Shown: one piece after another, positions 17,876 to 26,542 of the stretch
Layout: every line of letters begins with the position of its first letter
How positions within the stretch are numbered: position 1 is the first letter of the stretch
Assembly: GCF_000819565.1 (NCBI RefSeq)
Contig: NZ_CP004393.1
Coordinates: 2,604,001-2,668,000, forward strand
DNA length: 64,000 nucleotides
Source of the DNA: Celeribacter indicus
Lineage (GTDB): Bacteria; Pseudomonadota; Alphaproteobacteria; Rhodobacterales; Rhodobacteraceae
Direction of reading: 5' to 3'
Program-made: the position numbers and the translations under genes
Notes under the pieces: generated by a model
Database searches by the model: none
The model's input: the letters and a program-made list of their open reading frames with translations, nothing else
Told to the model about the DNA's origin: nothing

Positions 17876-18778
17876 ATGGTCCGGACGCCCCCCAGAAAGA
17901 TCTTCCAATCCCTGCCGCTCGGCGAGATGACGACGCGCCCCGCGGCGGCCGCCTCTCCGCCGCGCCCGCGCGCGAATCTTCCGGAAGCGCCGGCCTACCG
18001 CGTCTTCCCGCTCGGGCGCGGGGCGGGCATGCCCTCGGCCGCGACCCGCTGGCGCACCGAGGCGATGCGCAGCCATCGTGCCCCGGCGCTCCTGTGGTTC
18101 ACCCGCGGCCAGGGACGGATCACCGTCTCCGGCGTGACCCGCGGTTTCGGGCCGCACAACCTGATCTTCCTGCCGAAGCGCACGATGTACGGCTATGAGC
18201 CGGTCGGTCAGGTGATGGGCTACATGGTGCATCTTCCCGACGACCCGGTGCTCGCTCTGCCCGGCGAGCCGCTGCACATGCGCTTTCGCGAAGTGTTCCA
18301 GCAGAACGAGATCACCGCGCTGATCGAGAACCTGAAGTCGGAGATCGAGAACGACCGGCCGGGCCGCGACCGGGCGATGGCGCTCCAGGCCGGGATGATC
18401 GCGGTCTGGCTCGAACGGCAGATCGAGATCATGCCGGATTACGACCTGACGCCCGATGCCTCGCGCCGCCTCGCCGCGGCCTTCACCGCGCTCGTGGAGG
18501 AGGAACTGTGCGGCGGGCACACGGTCGCGCATTTCGCCGCGGAACTCGGCGTCACCCCGACCCATCTCACCCGCGCCTGCAACATCGCCTGCGGGCGCTC
18601 GGCCTCCGCCATCCTCACCGACCGGCTGCATTTCGAGGCGCGCCGCCTGCTGTCGGAGACGAAGATGCCGGTGAAGGACATCGCCGCCGCGCTCGGCTTT
18701 CAATCGGCCGCCTATTTCTCGCGCGCCTTTCACAAGCAGACCGGGCGCTCGCCGCGGGAGTTCCGCCGCGGCGCCTGA
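17876..18778 (+). CDS. AraC-family transcriptional regulator
   Basis: A 300-residue regulator with an N-terminal cupin-like ligand domain (about residues 50-190) and a C-terminal AraC DNA-binding domain with two helix-turn-helices: HFAAELGVTPTHLTRACNIA and PVKDIAAALGFQSAAYFSRA, ending TGRSPREFRRGA. The ATG at 17876 has an AAGGA upstream and lies after a good promoter; an alternative ATG is at 17927. The ligand cannot be read from the sequence. The neighbours (miaA, a secreted protein) give no clear target. Confidence 0.85.
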   Translation: MVRTPPRKIFQSLPLGEMTTRPAAAASPPRPRANLPEAPAYRVFPLGRGAGMPSAATRWRTEAMRSHRAPALLWFTRGQGRITVSGVTRGFGPHNLIFLPKRTMYGYEPVGQVMGYMVHLPDDPVLALPGEPLHMRFREVFQQNEITALIENLKSEIENDRPGRDRAMALQAGMIAVWLERQIEIMPDYDLTPDASRRLAAAFTALVEEELCGGHTVAHFAAELGVTPTHLTRACNIACGRSASAILTDRLHFEARRLLSETKMPVKDIAAALGFQSAAYFSRAFHKQTGRSPREFRRGA

Positions 18779-18790
18779 GGGACGGCGCGC

Positions 18791-18818
18791 AAAAAGGCCC
18801 GACGCAGGGCGACGGGCC
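18791..18818 (-). terminator. Intrinsic terminator after the acidic secreted protein gene
   Basis: On the minus strand GGCCCGTCGC and GCGTCGGGCC (with one internal mismatch) form a stem with a three-base loop, followed by TTTTTG. It ends the gene at 18854-19432. Confidence 0.8.
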
Positions 18819-18853
18819 GTGTTTGCCTTCGGGACGATGCCGCGCGGTGCGGA

Positions 18854-19432
18854 TCAGTCGTCGCCGCCGTCGCTGTCGCCGTCGTTGCTGTCGCTATCCT
18901 CGAGCACCGGGCGGCCGTCGTCGTCGAGGAACCACTGGGTCTCCTGCTTCGCGACCTCGCTCACCGTCTTCGCGGCGAAGGCCGTCACGAGCGCGTTGTA
19001 GAATTCCGCCCGCGCCGGCGCCACCACGGTCATGTTCGAAGGCACCTCGACATAGGCTTCCTCGGCCGAGAGCTGGATCCGCAGCCGCTCCACCGGCTCC
19101 GTGGTCTCGGTCGGTCCGTAGATATAGACCCAGCCGTCGAGCTCGTTGAATTCGCCCTCTGCGCCGAGTACGGTCGCGCCTTCGAGCGACATCTCGGTCA
19201 CGTCGAGCCGGATCGAGTAATCGCCGTTCGGCTCCATCTGGTCGATCAGGCCGGCGGAGACGAGCGCGTTCAGGTCCGCCCCGATCTCCGGCCAGTAATC
19301 GAGGGCATTCGCCTCGACATCGTCGAGCGTCACCGTGGTTTCGACCTCGGCAATGTCGAGCGGCTCGGCCAGGGCCGGCACTGCAACGAGAGAGGTGGTG
19401 GCCAGAATCGCGAGAAATGCAGTCGGTTTCAT
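18854..19432 (-). CDS. Secreted protein with an acidic C-terminal tail, unknown function
   Basis: A 192-residue protein with a clear signal peptide (MKPTAFLAILATTSLVAVPALA). The body has no domain I recognise; it alternates short beta-like stretches (LDGWVYIYGPTET, RLRIQLSAEEAYVEVPS). The last 15 residues are almost only Asp, Ser, Gly, Asn and Glu (EDSDSNDGDSDGGDD), which could bind divalent cations. Monocistronic: it has its own terminator, and a lytic transglycosylase gene lies upstream on the same strand. Confidence 0.75.
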   Translation of the reverse strand: MKPTAFLAILATTSLVAVPALAEPLDIAEVETTVTLDDVEANALDYWPEIGADLNALVSAGLIDQMEPNGDYSIRLDVTEMSLEGATVLGAEGEFNELDGWVYIYGPTETTEPVERLRIQLSAEEAYVEVPSNMTVVAPARAEFYNALVTAFAAKTVSEVAKQETQWFLDDDGRPVLEDSDSNDGDSDGGDD

Positions 19433-19541
19433 CTGTTCATCCTTTCACAATCTGGAGCCGGAGCGCCGGCACCGTTGAGAGACAAACAGACCTGCGTCGC
19501 GAAAGGTTCCGCCTGACGGTCCCTGCGCGCCGCGCTGGGGC

Positions 19542-20135
19542 TCACGAGCCCCAGATCACCTTCACGTAATTCATCGTTTCGCGATAGGGCGGGACGCCCT
19601 TGTATTTCTCCACCGCGAGCGGACCGGCGTTATAGGCGGCGAGCGCGAGCCGCCAGGTGCCGAACTTGTTATACATCAACCGCAGATAGCGGGCGCCGCC
19701 GTCCAGGTTCTCCCGCGGATCGGCGGGGTTGACGCCCAGCAGGCGGGCGGTGTCCGGCATGAGCTGCGCGAGGCCGAGGGCGCCCTTGTGGCTCACCGCG
19801 CGGGGGTTCCAGCCGCTCTCCTGCTGCACGAGGCGCAGGTAGAGATCGGTCGGCACCCCGTGACGCCGCGCCGCCGCTTCCGCGACCGGCCGCCATTCGC
19901 CGGCATAGCTGCCGGTATAGGCGCGCCCGACGAGATCGTCGGTGAAACGTTCGGGCTGAAGCGACACGGAGCTGGAATATTGCTGGGAGGCGCGCCCGTC
20001 GAGTACCTTGAGCTGCGATCCGAAGATCGCGACCCGGCTTTTCGTCGAAAAGATGTCCTCGCCCGCGACCGGCCCCGCCGAGATCGCAAGGCACAGTCCG
20101 AACCATCCGGCCCGGCGCAGCATGCTCACCGCCAT
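19542..20135 (-). CDS. SLT-domain lytic transglycosylase
   Basis: A 197-residue exported protein that should cleave the glycan strand of peptidoglycan to 1,6-anhydro products. After a signal peptide ([18 protein letters not shown]) and a linker, the SLT domain spans about residues 85-195: [20 protein letters not shown] with the catalytic Glu, [18 protein letters not shown] and [19 protein letters not shown]. The ATG at 20135 is chosen; an ATG at 20123 is also possible. A 9-bp hairpin (19535-19554) spans the stop codon. Confidence 0.88.
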   Translation of the reverse strand: MAVSMLRRAGWFGLCLAISAGPVAGEDIFSTKSRVAIFGSQLKVLDGRASQQYSSSVSLQPERFTDDLVGRAYTGSYAGEWRPVAEAAARRHGVPTDLYLRLVQQESGWNPRAVSHKGALGLAQLMPDTARLLGVNPADPRENLDGGARYLRLMYNKFGTWRLALAAYNAGPLAVEKYKGVPPYRETMNYVKVIWGS

Positions 20136-20241
20136 GTGTCCACTCGTTTCCCTAGTCACTGTCCGCGCGCACTATGACCGAGCCCGATGCCTTTTCCAAG
20201 GGCGAGATTCCCGCGGGAGACCGTTGCGGGGGATTTCCGGC

Positions 20242-20270
20242 TTGGCATACCCGCCGCGGAATGCTGTAAC
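20242..20270 (+). promoter_or_regulatory. Possible promoter for ssb
   Basis: TTGGCA (20242-20247), a 17-base spacer and TGTAAC (20265-20270), about 35 bases before the ssb ATG. I found no alphaproteobacterial LexA box (GTTC-N7-GTTC) in the gap. Confidence 0.4.
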
Positions 20271-20305
20271 GTCAGCCAACCGAAGAATCTCAGGGAGTAG
20301 ACCGC

Positions 20306-20830
20306 ATGGCCGGATCCGTGAACAAAGTCATCCTCGTCGGCAACCTCGGGCGCGATCCGGAGGTGCGGACCTTCCAGAACGGCGGCAAGGTGTGCAACCT
20401 GCGCATTGCCACCTCCGAGAACTGGAAGGACCGCAACACCGGCGAGCGGCGCGAGCGCACCGAATGGCACTCGGTCGCGATCTTCTCCGAACCGCTCGCG
20501 CGGATCGCGGAGCAATATCTGCGCAAGGGCTCGAAGGTCTATATCGAGGGCCAGCTCGAGACGCGCAAGTGGCAGGACCAGCAGGGCCAGGACCGCTACA
20601 CCACGGAGATCGTGCTGCGCCCCTATCGCGGCGAGCTCACCCTACTCGACAGCCGCGGCGAGGGCGGCCAGGGCGGCGGCGGCTATGGCGGCGGCTACGA
20701 TCAGGGCGGCGGTGGCGGCTATGACGATCCGGGCTATGGCGGCGGTTCGCAGGGCGGCGGCTACGGCGGCGGCTCCCAGGGCGGTGGCGGCGGGCGCTCG
20801 TCGATGGATGACGACGAGATCCCGTTCTGA
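20306..20830 (+). CDS. ssb: Single-stranded DNA-binding protein Ssb
   Basis: Coats single-stranded DNA in replication, repair and recombination. The 174 residues have an N-terminal OB fold ([17 protein letters not shown] to RGELTLL), a Gly-rich linker of about 45 residues built from GGGYGGG-type repeats, and the conserved partner-binding tip MDDDEIPF. Followed by a strong intrinsic terminator, so it forms a single-gene unit. The ATG follows GGGAG. Confidence 0.97.
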   Translation: MAGSVNKVILVGNLGRDPEVRTFQNGGKVCNLRIATSENWKDRNTGERRERTEWHSVAIFSEPLARIAEQYLRKGSKVYIEGQLETRKWQDQQGQDRYTTEIVLRPYRGELTLLDSRGEGGQGGGGYGGGYDQGGGGGYDDPGYGGGSQGGGYGGGSQGGGGGRSSMDDDEIPF

Positions 20831-20856
20831 ACTGTGTCATTCGCGGCACATTCGAG

Positions 20857-20885
20857 AAACCCCTGCGCCCGTCGCGGGGGTTTTT
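20857..20885 (+). terminator. Intrinsic terminator of ssb
   Basis: AAACCCCTGCG (20857-20867) pairs with CGCGGGGGTTT (20873-20883) over a five-base loop and runs into a T tract. Confidence 0.9.
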
Positions 20886-20997
20886 CGCTATTTTTCGCAC
20901 TTGCGTCCCCCTGCCGCGCTCGAACCCGCGCCGGATCGTTCCCATATGAGCCGGACGGGACGGTCGGTCCCGTCATTTGCAACAGAGGAGGCATAGA

Positions 20998-21822
20998 ATG
21001 AAGAAGTTTCTCGTCGCAAGCGATCTTTCGGTCCGGTCGGACCGGGCGCTCGAACGCGCGATCCGGCTGGCGCGCCAGCATGAGGCGGCGCTTACCGTGC
21101 TGCATGTCATCGACGACGACCTGCCGGCTCCGCTCGTGGCGCGCCTGCGCGAAAGCGCGGCGGAGACGCTCGGCGAGGTGTTGAAGGCGCAGGATGCCCC
21201 TGAAAACGCCGAGGTGCGGATCGAGGCCGGGGATGCCGTCGTGACGATCTCGGAAACCGCGGAGGCCGTCGGCGCCGATCTCGTGATCCTCGGCATCCAC
21301 AGGCCGCGGGCCTTCTGGGACATGCTCTCGGGCACCACGATGGAGCGGATCGTGCGCGCGCTGCGCTGCCCGGTGCTGCTCGTCAGCGAGCCGGTGACCG
21401 GCCCCTACCGCTCGGTCCTCTGCGGCATCGACCTGTCGCCGGCCTCCGAGACGGCCGCGCGCACCGCTGCCGCCCTCGCGCCGGAGGCGGACTACCACAG
21501 CTATCACGCGGTCCATGTCCCCTACCGCGGCCTGATCGCCCGCGAGGCGCGCGAACGCCAGATCGCGCCGTTCCTCCATGAGGCGGAGGACGAACTGGCG
21601 GCATGGCTGAAACAGGCCGATCTGCCGGAGGCGCTCGGCACGCCGGAGATCCTGACCGAGAGCGTCGAGACCGCCTTCGAGACGATGCGCAAGAAGACGG
21701 ATTGCGATCTCTTCGCCATCGGCGCGCACGGCCGCACGCCCCTGTCGCCGACGCTGCTCGGCCGGTTCACGCAGGACCACATCCGCCAGCCGGTCTGCGA
21801 CACGCTGGTCGTGCGCGGCTGA
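20998..21822 (+). CDS. Tandem-domain universal stress protein (UspA family)
   Basis: A 274-residue cytosolic protein with two Usp domains. The first (residues 1-140) starts MKKFLVASDLSVRSDRALERA and ends with the nucleotide-binding-like LVILGIHRPRAFWDML. The second (about 145-274) starts SVLCGIDLSPASETAAR and ends FAIGAHGRTPLSPTLLGRFT...CDTLVVRG. The ATG has an excellent GAGGAGG upstream. Probable stress adaptation role. It stands alone between the ssb terminator and the convergent aroB. Confidence 0.9.
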   Translation: MKKFLVASDLSVRSDRALERAIRLARQHEAALTVLHVIDDDLPAPLVARLRESAAETLGEVLKAQDAPENAEVRIEAGDAVVTISETAEAVGADLVILGIHRPRAFWDMLSGTTMERIVRALRCPVLLVSEPVTGPYRSVLCGIDLSPASETAARTAAALAPEADYHSYHAVHVPYRGLIAREARERQIAPFLHEAEDELAAWLKQADLPEALGTPEILTESVETAFETMRKKTDCDLFAIGAHGRTPLSPTLLGRFTQDHIRQPVCDTLVVRG

Positions 21823-21882
21823 ACGGGAGCTGCCGGGGGAGGCGCGGCACGATCCGCGCCCCCTCACCTCACCCCGCCGCGG

Positions 21883-23004
21883 TCATCCGCGCCCGGCAAG
21901 CCCGTCGGCCATGACCCCGAGGACCGCGTCGCGCGGCACGTCGGCGGTGACGAAGGCTTCCCCGATTCCGCGGGCGAGGACGAAGCGGAGCTGGCCGTCG
22001 ACCACCTTCTTGTCCTGCGCCATCAGATCGACCAGCGCCCCGGCGGAGGGCAGATCGCCCGGAATGTCGCGCAGGTCGCATTTCATCCCCATGTCCTTGA
22101 GATGCGCGCGCACCCGCGAGGGCGCTTCCTGCGCGCAAAGGCCAAGCCGGGCGGAGAGCTCGAAGGCGAGCGCACAGCCGATCGCCACGCCCTCGCCATG
22201 GAGCAGCCGGTCGGAATATCCCGTTGCCGCCTCGAGCGCGTGGCAGAAGGTATGCCCGAGGTTGAGCAGCGCCCGGTCGCCCTGCTCGGTCTCGTCGCGC
22301 ACCACGATATCCGCCTTCATCCGGACCGACCGGCGCACCGCCTCGATCCGCAGATCCATGTCCCCGGCGGCCAGCGCTGGGCCGTTCGCCTCGAGCCAGG
22401 TGAAGAAGCCTTCGTCTCCCAAAAGACCGTATTTCTGCACCTCGCCATAACCGGCGAGGAAATCGCGCGCCGTCAGCGTGCCGAGGAGCGCGGTGTCCGC
22501 GAGCACGAGCGCGGGCTGGTGGAAGGCGCCGACCAGGTTCTTGCCGAGCGGCGAGTTGATCCCGGTCTTGCCGCCCACCGAACTGTCCACCTGCGCCAGA
22601 AGCGTCGTCGGGATCTGCACGAAGCGCACCCCGCGGCGCAGGATGGCGGCGGCGAAACCCGCAAGATCTCCGATCACGCCGCCGCCGAAGGCAACGACGA
22701 GATCGCGCCGCTCGACCTTCTCCGCGATCAGCCATTCCACGGCGCGCTCGAGCTCGCGCCAGGATTTCGTCGCCTCCCCGGCGGGAAGCGCGAGCGCCTC
22801 CATCCCGATCCCGGCCTCCGCCAGCCCCGCGCGCAGCGTCGGGAGATGCAGTCCGGCCACCGTCTCGTCGGTCAGCACGAAGACCTTCTTCCTGCCGCCG
22901 AGAAGGGGGGCGACATGCGCGCCCGCCTCCACCACGAGACCCGCGCCGATGCGTACGTCATAGGCGCGTGCACCCAGCGGGACGTGAACCGTTTCCTCGC
23001 TCAT
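21883..23004 (-). CDS. aroB: 3-dehydroquinate synthase AroB
   Basis: Second shikimate-pathway step: cyclises DAHP to 3-dehydroquinate with NAD+ and a divalent metal. The 373 residues contain the NAD-binding FGGGVIGDLAGFAAAILRRG, the substrate loop QIPTTLLAQVDSSVGGKTGI and the metal ligands in LNLGHTFCHALEAATGY and LHGEGVAIG. The ATG overlaps the aroK stop by four bases, so translation is coupled. Confidence 0.97.
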   Translation of the reverse strand: MSEETVHVPLGARAYDVRIGAGLVVEAGAHVAPLLGGRKKVFVLTDETVAGLHLPTLRAGLAEAGIGMEALALPAGEATKSWRELERAVEWLIAEKVERRDLVVAFGGGVIGDLAGFAAAILRRGVRFVQIPTTLLAQVDSSVGGKTGINSPLGKNLVGAFHQPALVLADTALLGTLTARDFLAGYGEVQKYGLLGDEGFFTWLEANGPALAAGDMDLRIEAVRRSVRMKADIVVRDETEQGDRALLNLGHTFCHALEAATGYSDRLLHGEGVAIGCALAFELSARLGLCAQEAPSRVRAHLKDMGMKCDLRDIPGDLPSAGALVDLMAQDKKVVDGQLRFVLARGIGEAFVTADVPRDAVLGVMADGLAGRG

Positions 23005-23555
23005 GTCTCCTCCTCCTCCACCAGTATTCCGCCATGCGCCCTGAGCGCGCCGATCACCTTCTCGGCCATCGCCTCGACGCTGAGCCGCGGCTCCGCCTCG
23101 ACGACGATCGCCGCCTGTGCATACAGGGGCTCGCGCGCCTCGACGAACGCGGCGAGGGTGGCGCGCGGATCGTCGCTGCGCAGGAGGGGTCGGGTCGACT
23201 TGTGCTTCACCCGGTTCCACAGCAGGTCCAGATCCGCCTTGAGCCAGACCGAGACGCCGCGCTCGGAGATGAGCGCGCGGTTGGCCTCCGACAGGAAGGC
23301 GCCGCCGCCGGTGGACAGGATCGCGCGCTCGTCTTCGAGGAGCCGGGCGATCACCTCCGTCTCGCGCCGGCGAAAGAAGGGCTCGCCGTAGCGTTCGAAG
23401 ATCTCGGCGATGCTCATCGCCGCCGCCTTTTCGATTTCCCCGTCCGAATCGAGGAAGGGCACGCCGAGACGGGCGGCCAGCGCCTTGCCCACCGCGGTCT
23501 TTCCCGCCCCCATCATGCCCACAAGCGCGACCGTTTTCTTCAATCCCTGCGCCAT
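23001..23555 (-). CDS. aroK: Shikimate kinase AroK
   Basis: Phosphorylates shikimate. The 184-residue P-loop kinase has VALVGMMGAGKTAVGKALA (Walker A), FLDSDGEIEKAAAMSIAEIF, RRRETEVI and LSTGGGAFLSE, the shikimate-binding blocks. The ATG at 23555 (MAQGLKK) follows GGGGAGAGG; the frame is open 14 codons further. First gene of aroK-aroB, divergent from the 45-aa membrane protein. Confidence 0.96.
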   Translation of the reverse strand: MAQGLKKTVALVGMMGAGKTAVGKALAARLGVPFLDSDGEIEKAAAMSIAEIFERYGEPFFRRRETEVIARLLEDERAILSTGGGAFLSEANRALISERGVSVWLKADLDLLWNRVKHKSTRPLLRSDDPRATLAAFVEAREPLYAQAAIVVEAEPRLSVEAMAEKVIGALRAHGGILVEEEET

Positions 23556-23790
23556 CCTCTCCCCGTTGTCGCCTCTTATCCGTCCCGTGCCGCCCACTCC
23601 CGCGCCACTTTACGCGGCAACTTCCCGCTCACGAAAATTTCGCCCCTTCAATGGCGTGATCTTGCCGAAAATGCCATATATAAATCGACCAAAAGCGGCC
23701 CGCGGCAGGAAATCGCGGGCAAAACAAAAGTTCGCGCGCGGATCTCCGGGACCGGGGCCGGCGCGGGCGATCGAACGGAGGCAGACCACA

Positions 23791-23928
23791 GTGCGCAAAT
23801 TCCTTTTCCGGCTTCTGGCTATCATCATCCTGCTCGGGGTGCTGGGCTTCGTCGGCTTCGCCTATGTCGGCGATCTCACGCCCGACCGCAGCGAACGCAG
23901 CGTGCCTGTCACCATCGACGTGAACTGA
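23791..23928 (+). CDS. 45-residue single-span membrane protein
   Basis: A GTG start with GGAGG nine bases upstream encodes MRKFLFRLLAIIILLGVLGF and a further 25 residues: a short basic N-terminus, one transmembrane helix (residues about 7-28) and a polar tail GDLTPDRSERSVPVTIDVN. Thirteen bases separate it from the next gene, so it is probably cotranscribed with the 532-aa exported protein and xerD. I recall similar short proteins from other Rhodobacterales but know no function. Confidence 0.7.
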   Translation: MRKFLFRLLAIIILLGVLGFVGFAYVGDLTPDRSERSVPVTIDVN

Positions 23929-23941
23929 GGTCGTCCCGGAT

Positions 23942-25540
23942 ATGCGCCCCCCTTCGTGCCTGATCCCCGTGCTGCTGACCGCGAGCCTCGCGGCGCCCCT
24001 CGCCGGTGCCGGCGGGGCACGGGCACAGGCCACGGAGGCGGCGCTGCGTTCTGAGCGCCCGCTCTCCGCGATCGACTGGCTCTCCGACACGCTCGACCAG
24101 CCGCGCAGGCCGCCGGCGGCGAAACCCCCGCTCGATTCAGACATTTCCGACAATGCCCTGCCCGAGGAGGTCACCGTCATCCCGCTCGACATGCCGGGAC
24201 CGGATGCGGCAGGGCTTCTGCCCGCCTCCGCGACCGGGCTGCCGCGCGACCTCTGGGGGACGTCCGCCGCCGCCGATCTCGCACGGCGGATCACCGCGGT
24301 TTCCTCCCGTCCCGACCTGCTCCCGGCCTCCCGCCGGCTGCTCAACACACTCATCCTGGCCGAACTCGATCCGCCGATCGAGACCGACCGCGACGGCCGG
24401 CTGTTTCTCGCCCGGATCGACGCGCTGCTCAACCAGGGGCTGCTCGACGAGGCCGACGCGCTGATGGAGCGCGCCGGGCTCACCACGCCGGAGATCTTCC
24501 GCCGCGCCTTCGACACCAAGCTCCTGCTCGGCACCGAGGACGCCGCCTGCCGCAAGCTCTCGCGCACGCCGGGACTGTCGCCGACGCTCCAGACCCGCGT
24601 CTTCTGCCTTGCGCGCGGCGGCGACTGGGGCGCGGCGGCGCTGACGCTCGAGAGCGGCGAGGCGCTGGGGCTGATCCGGCCCGACCAGGGCGCGCTGCTC
24701 GCACGGTTCCTCGACCCGGAACTCTTCGAGGGCGATCCGCCCCTGCCCGTGCCCGACCACCCGACGCCGCTTTCCTTCCGGCTGATGGAGGCGATCGGGG
24801 AGCCGCTGCCGACCGCTGCCCTGCCGCTCGCCTTCGCGCAGTCAGACCTGCGCGACACGGTCGGTTGGAAGGCACGCGCCACCGCCGCCGAGCGGCTGGC
24901 GCGCGTCGGGGCGCTGTCGCCGAACCGGTGGCTCGGCATCTGGTCGGAACATCTCCCGGCCGCCTCCGGCGGGATCTGGGACCGGATCGAGGCGCTCCAG
25001 CGGTTCGAGACCGCGCTCTCCACCAACGATCCGGGCGCCGTCTCCCGCGCCCTGCCCCCGGCATGGGAGGCGATGCGCGCCGCCGGGCTCCAGACCGTCT
25101 TCGCGGACCTCTTCGCGCCCCGGCTCGCCCGCCTGCCGCTGTCGGGCGAAGGCGCGCGGATCGCCTTCGACGTCGCGATGCTGTCGCCGGAATACGAACG
25201 CATCGCAAAGGACTGGAGCGGGCCGCTCGACGACGGGCAGGCGCTGCGCAAGGCCATCGCGCTGGGCGAGGTGCCGACGCCGCCGCGCCAGAGCAGCCCC
25301 GCCGCCCGCGCGATCGTGCTCGGCTTCCGCAGCTCGGGTATCCCCGTGCGGCTTTCGACGCTCGTCGAGGAGCGCCGGCTGGGGGAAGCGATCCTCCGGG
25401 CGGTCGAGCTGCTCGAGGGCGGCGCGGCGGGCGATCTCGACGAGCTGTCGGACGCGATCCAGTTCTTCCGCGCGGTCGGGCTCGAGGCGACGGCGCGGCG
25501 GGCCGCACTCGAACTCCTGCTGCTGGAGCGGCGCGGATGA
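23942..25540 (+). CDS. Exported 532-residue protein of unknown function
   Basis: Signal peptide MRPPSCLIPVLLTASLAAPL with probable cleavage after ARAQA. The mature part is almost all alpha-helical, rich in Ala, Leu and Arg, with blocks such as LFLARIDALLNQGLLDEADA and LETRVFCLARGGDWGAAALTL that resemble tetratricopeptide-like helical hairpins, though I cannot assign a family. No catalytic motif is evident. Its stop overlaps the xerD start as ATGA, so expression is coupled to the recombinase. Together with the 45-aa membrane protein it makes an envelope-xerD operon. Confidence 0.75.
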   Translation: MRPPSCLIPVLLTASLAAPLAGAGGARAQATEAALRSERPLSAIDWLSDTLDQPRRPPAAKPPLDSDISDNALPEEVTVIPLDMPGPDAAGLLPASATGLPRDLWGTSAAADLARRITAVSSRPDLLPASRRLLNTLILAELDPPIETDRDGRLFLARIDALLNQGLLDEADALMERAGLTTPEIFRRAFDTKLLLGTEDAACRKLSRTPGLSPTLQTRVFCLARGGDWGAAALTLESGEALGLIRPDQGALLARFLDPELFEGDPPLPVPDHPTPLSFRLMEAIGEPLPTAALPLAFAQSDLRDTVGWKARATAAERLARVGALSPNRWLGIWSEHLPAASGGIWDRIEALQRFETALSTNDPGAVSRALPPAWEAMRAAGLQTVFADLFAPRLARLPLSGEGARIAFDVAMLSPEYERIAKDWSGPLDDGQALRKAIALGEVPTPPRQSSPAARAIVLGFRSSGIPVRLSTLVEERRLGEAILRAVELLEGGAAGDLDELSDAIQFFRAVGLEATARRAALELLLLERRG

Positions 25541-26469
25541 GCCGGGACGCGCACTGGATCTCCGCCTTTGCAGAGGCGCAGCTCGCGGAACTCGGCGCGG
25601 CGGAGAACACGCGGCAGTCCTATGCGCGCGACCTCGTCGACTTCTCCGGCTGGCTCGCCCGGCGCGACACGGACTTCGCACGTGCGGAGCGCGGGGAGAT
25701 CGAGGCCTATCTCGTCGCCTGCGAGGCGGAGGGGCTGGCGCAGTCCACCCGCGCACGGCGTCTCTCCTCCATCCGGCAGCTCTATCGCTTCGCCTTCGAG
25801 GAAGGCTGGCGCGGCGACAATCCGGCGATCCAGATCAAGGGGCCCGGCCGGACGAAGCGCCTGCCGAAGACCCTGTCGGAGGAGGAGGTGTCGCGGCTCC
25901 TCGACGCAGCGCGCGCGACCGGACGCGCCGCCGCCGACCGCCAGCGCAACGCCTGCCTCATGGAATTGCTCTACGCCACCGGCATGCGCGTGTCCGAGCT
26001 CGTCTCCCTGCCGGTGGCGGCGGCGCGCGGCGATCCGCGGATGCTGCTGATCCGCGGCAAGGGCGGCAAGGAGCGGATGGTGCCGCTGTCGGCGCCGGCG
26101 CGCGCGGCGCTGGGCGACTGGCTCGCCACCCGCGATGCCGCCGAGGTTCTGGCCCGGCGCGAGGCGGGGGCGAAACCCTCCGCCTTTCTCTTTCCCTCGC
26201 GCGGCCGGGCCGGGCATTTCACCCGCGTCGGTTTCTACCAGCTCATCAAGGAGATCGCGGTGCAGGCGGGGGTGATGCCGTCGAAGGTCACGCCGCACAC
26301 GCTGCGCCATGCCTTCGCGACGCATCTGCTCGCGCATGGCGCCGACCTGCGTGCGATCCAGACCCTGCTCGGGCACGCGGACCTGTCGACGACGGAGATC
26401 TACACCCATGTGCTCGACGAGCGGCTGCGGGAGCTGGTGCTGACCCGCCACCCGCTCGCGGGCGACTGA
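25537..26469 (+). CDS. xerD: Tyrosine recombinase XerD (XerC/D family)
   Basis: Resolves chromosome dimers at dif together with its partner. The 310-residue protein has an N-terminal SAM-like core-binding domain (residues 1-100) and a catalytic domain with Arg in YATGMRVSELVSLP, Lys in RGKGGKERMVPLS, HxxR in TPHTLRHAFATHLL, His in LLGHADLSTTEIYTHV, and the Tyr nucleophile in that same block. XerD is preferred over XerC on overall look; the XerC partner is not in this window. Start overlaps the upstream stop. Confidence 0.88.
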   Translation: MSRDAHWISAFAEAQLAELGAAENTRQSYARDLVDFSGWLARRDTDFARAERGEIEAYLVACEAEGLAQSTRARRLSSIRQLYRFAFEEGWRGDNPAIQIKGPGRTKRLPKTLSEEEVSRLLDAARATGRAAADRQRNACLMELLYATGMRVSELVSLPVAAARGDPRMLLIRGKGGKERMVPLSAPARAALGDWLATRDAAEVLARREAGAKPSAFLFPSRGRAGHFTRVGFYQLIKEIAVQAGVMPSKVTPHTLRHAFATHLLAHGADLRAIQTLLGHADLSTTEIYTHVLDERLRELVLTRHPLAGD

Positions 26470-26480
26470 GCGCGGCTTTC

Positions 26481-26502
26481 GAGTATTTGGGGCAGCAAAA
26501 AG
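26481..26502 (+). repeat. 22-base dispersed element, copy 1
   Basis: GAGTATTT, two variable bases (GG), then GGCAGCAAAAAG. It lies 11 bases after the xerD stop. Copies 2 and 3 are at 57926-57947 and 62345-62366. Confidence 0.85.
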
Positions 26503-26542
26503 CCCCCTTGCGCAGCCGCCCCGCCATCCCCATAACCAAGCC

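Noticed and set aside
19535..19554. Hairpin at the end of the lytic transglycosylase gene as a terminator
   Set aside because: A 9-bp stem spans the stop codon, but no T tract follows on the minus strand; too weak to call.
20136..20305. LexA box before ssb
   Set aside because: No GTTC-N7-GTTC (or GAAC-N7-GAAC) in the gap, so no sequence support for SOS control.
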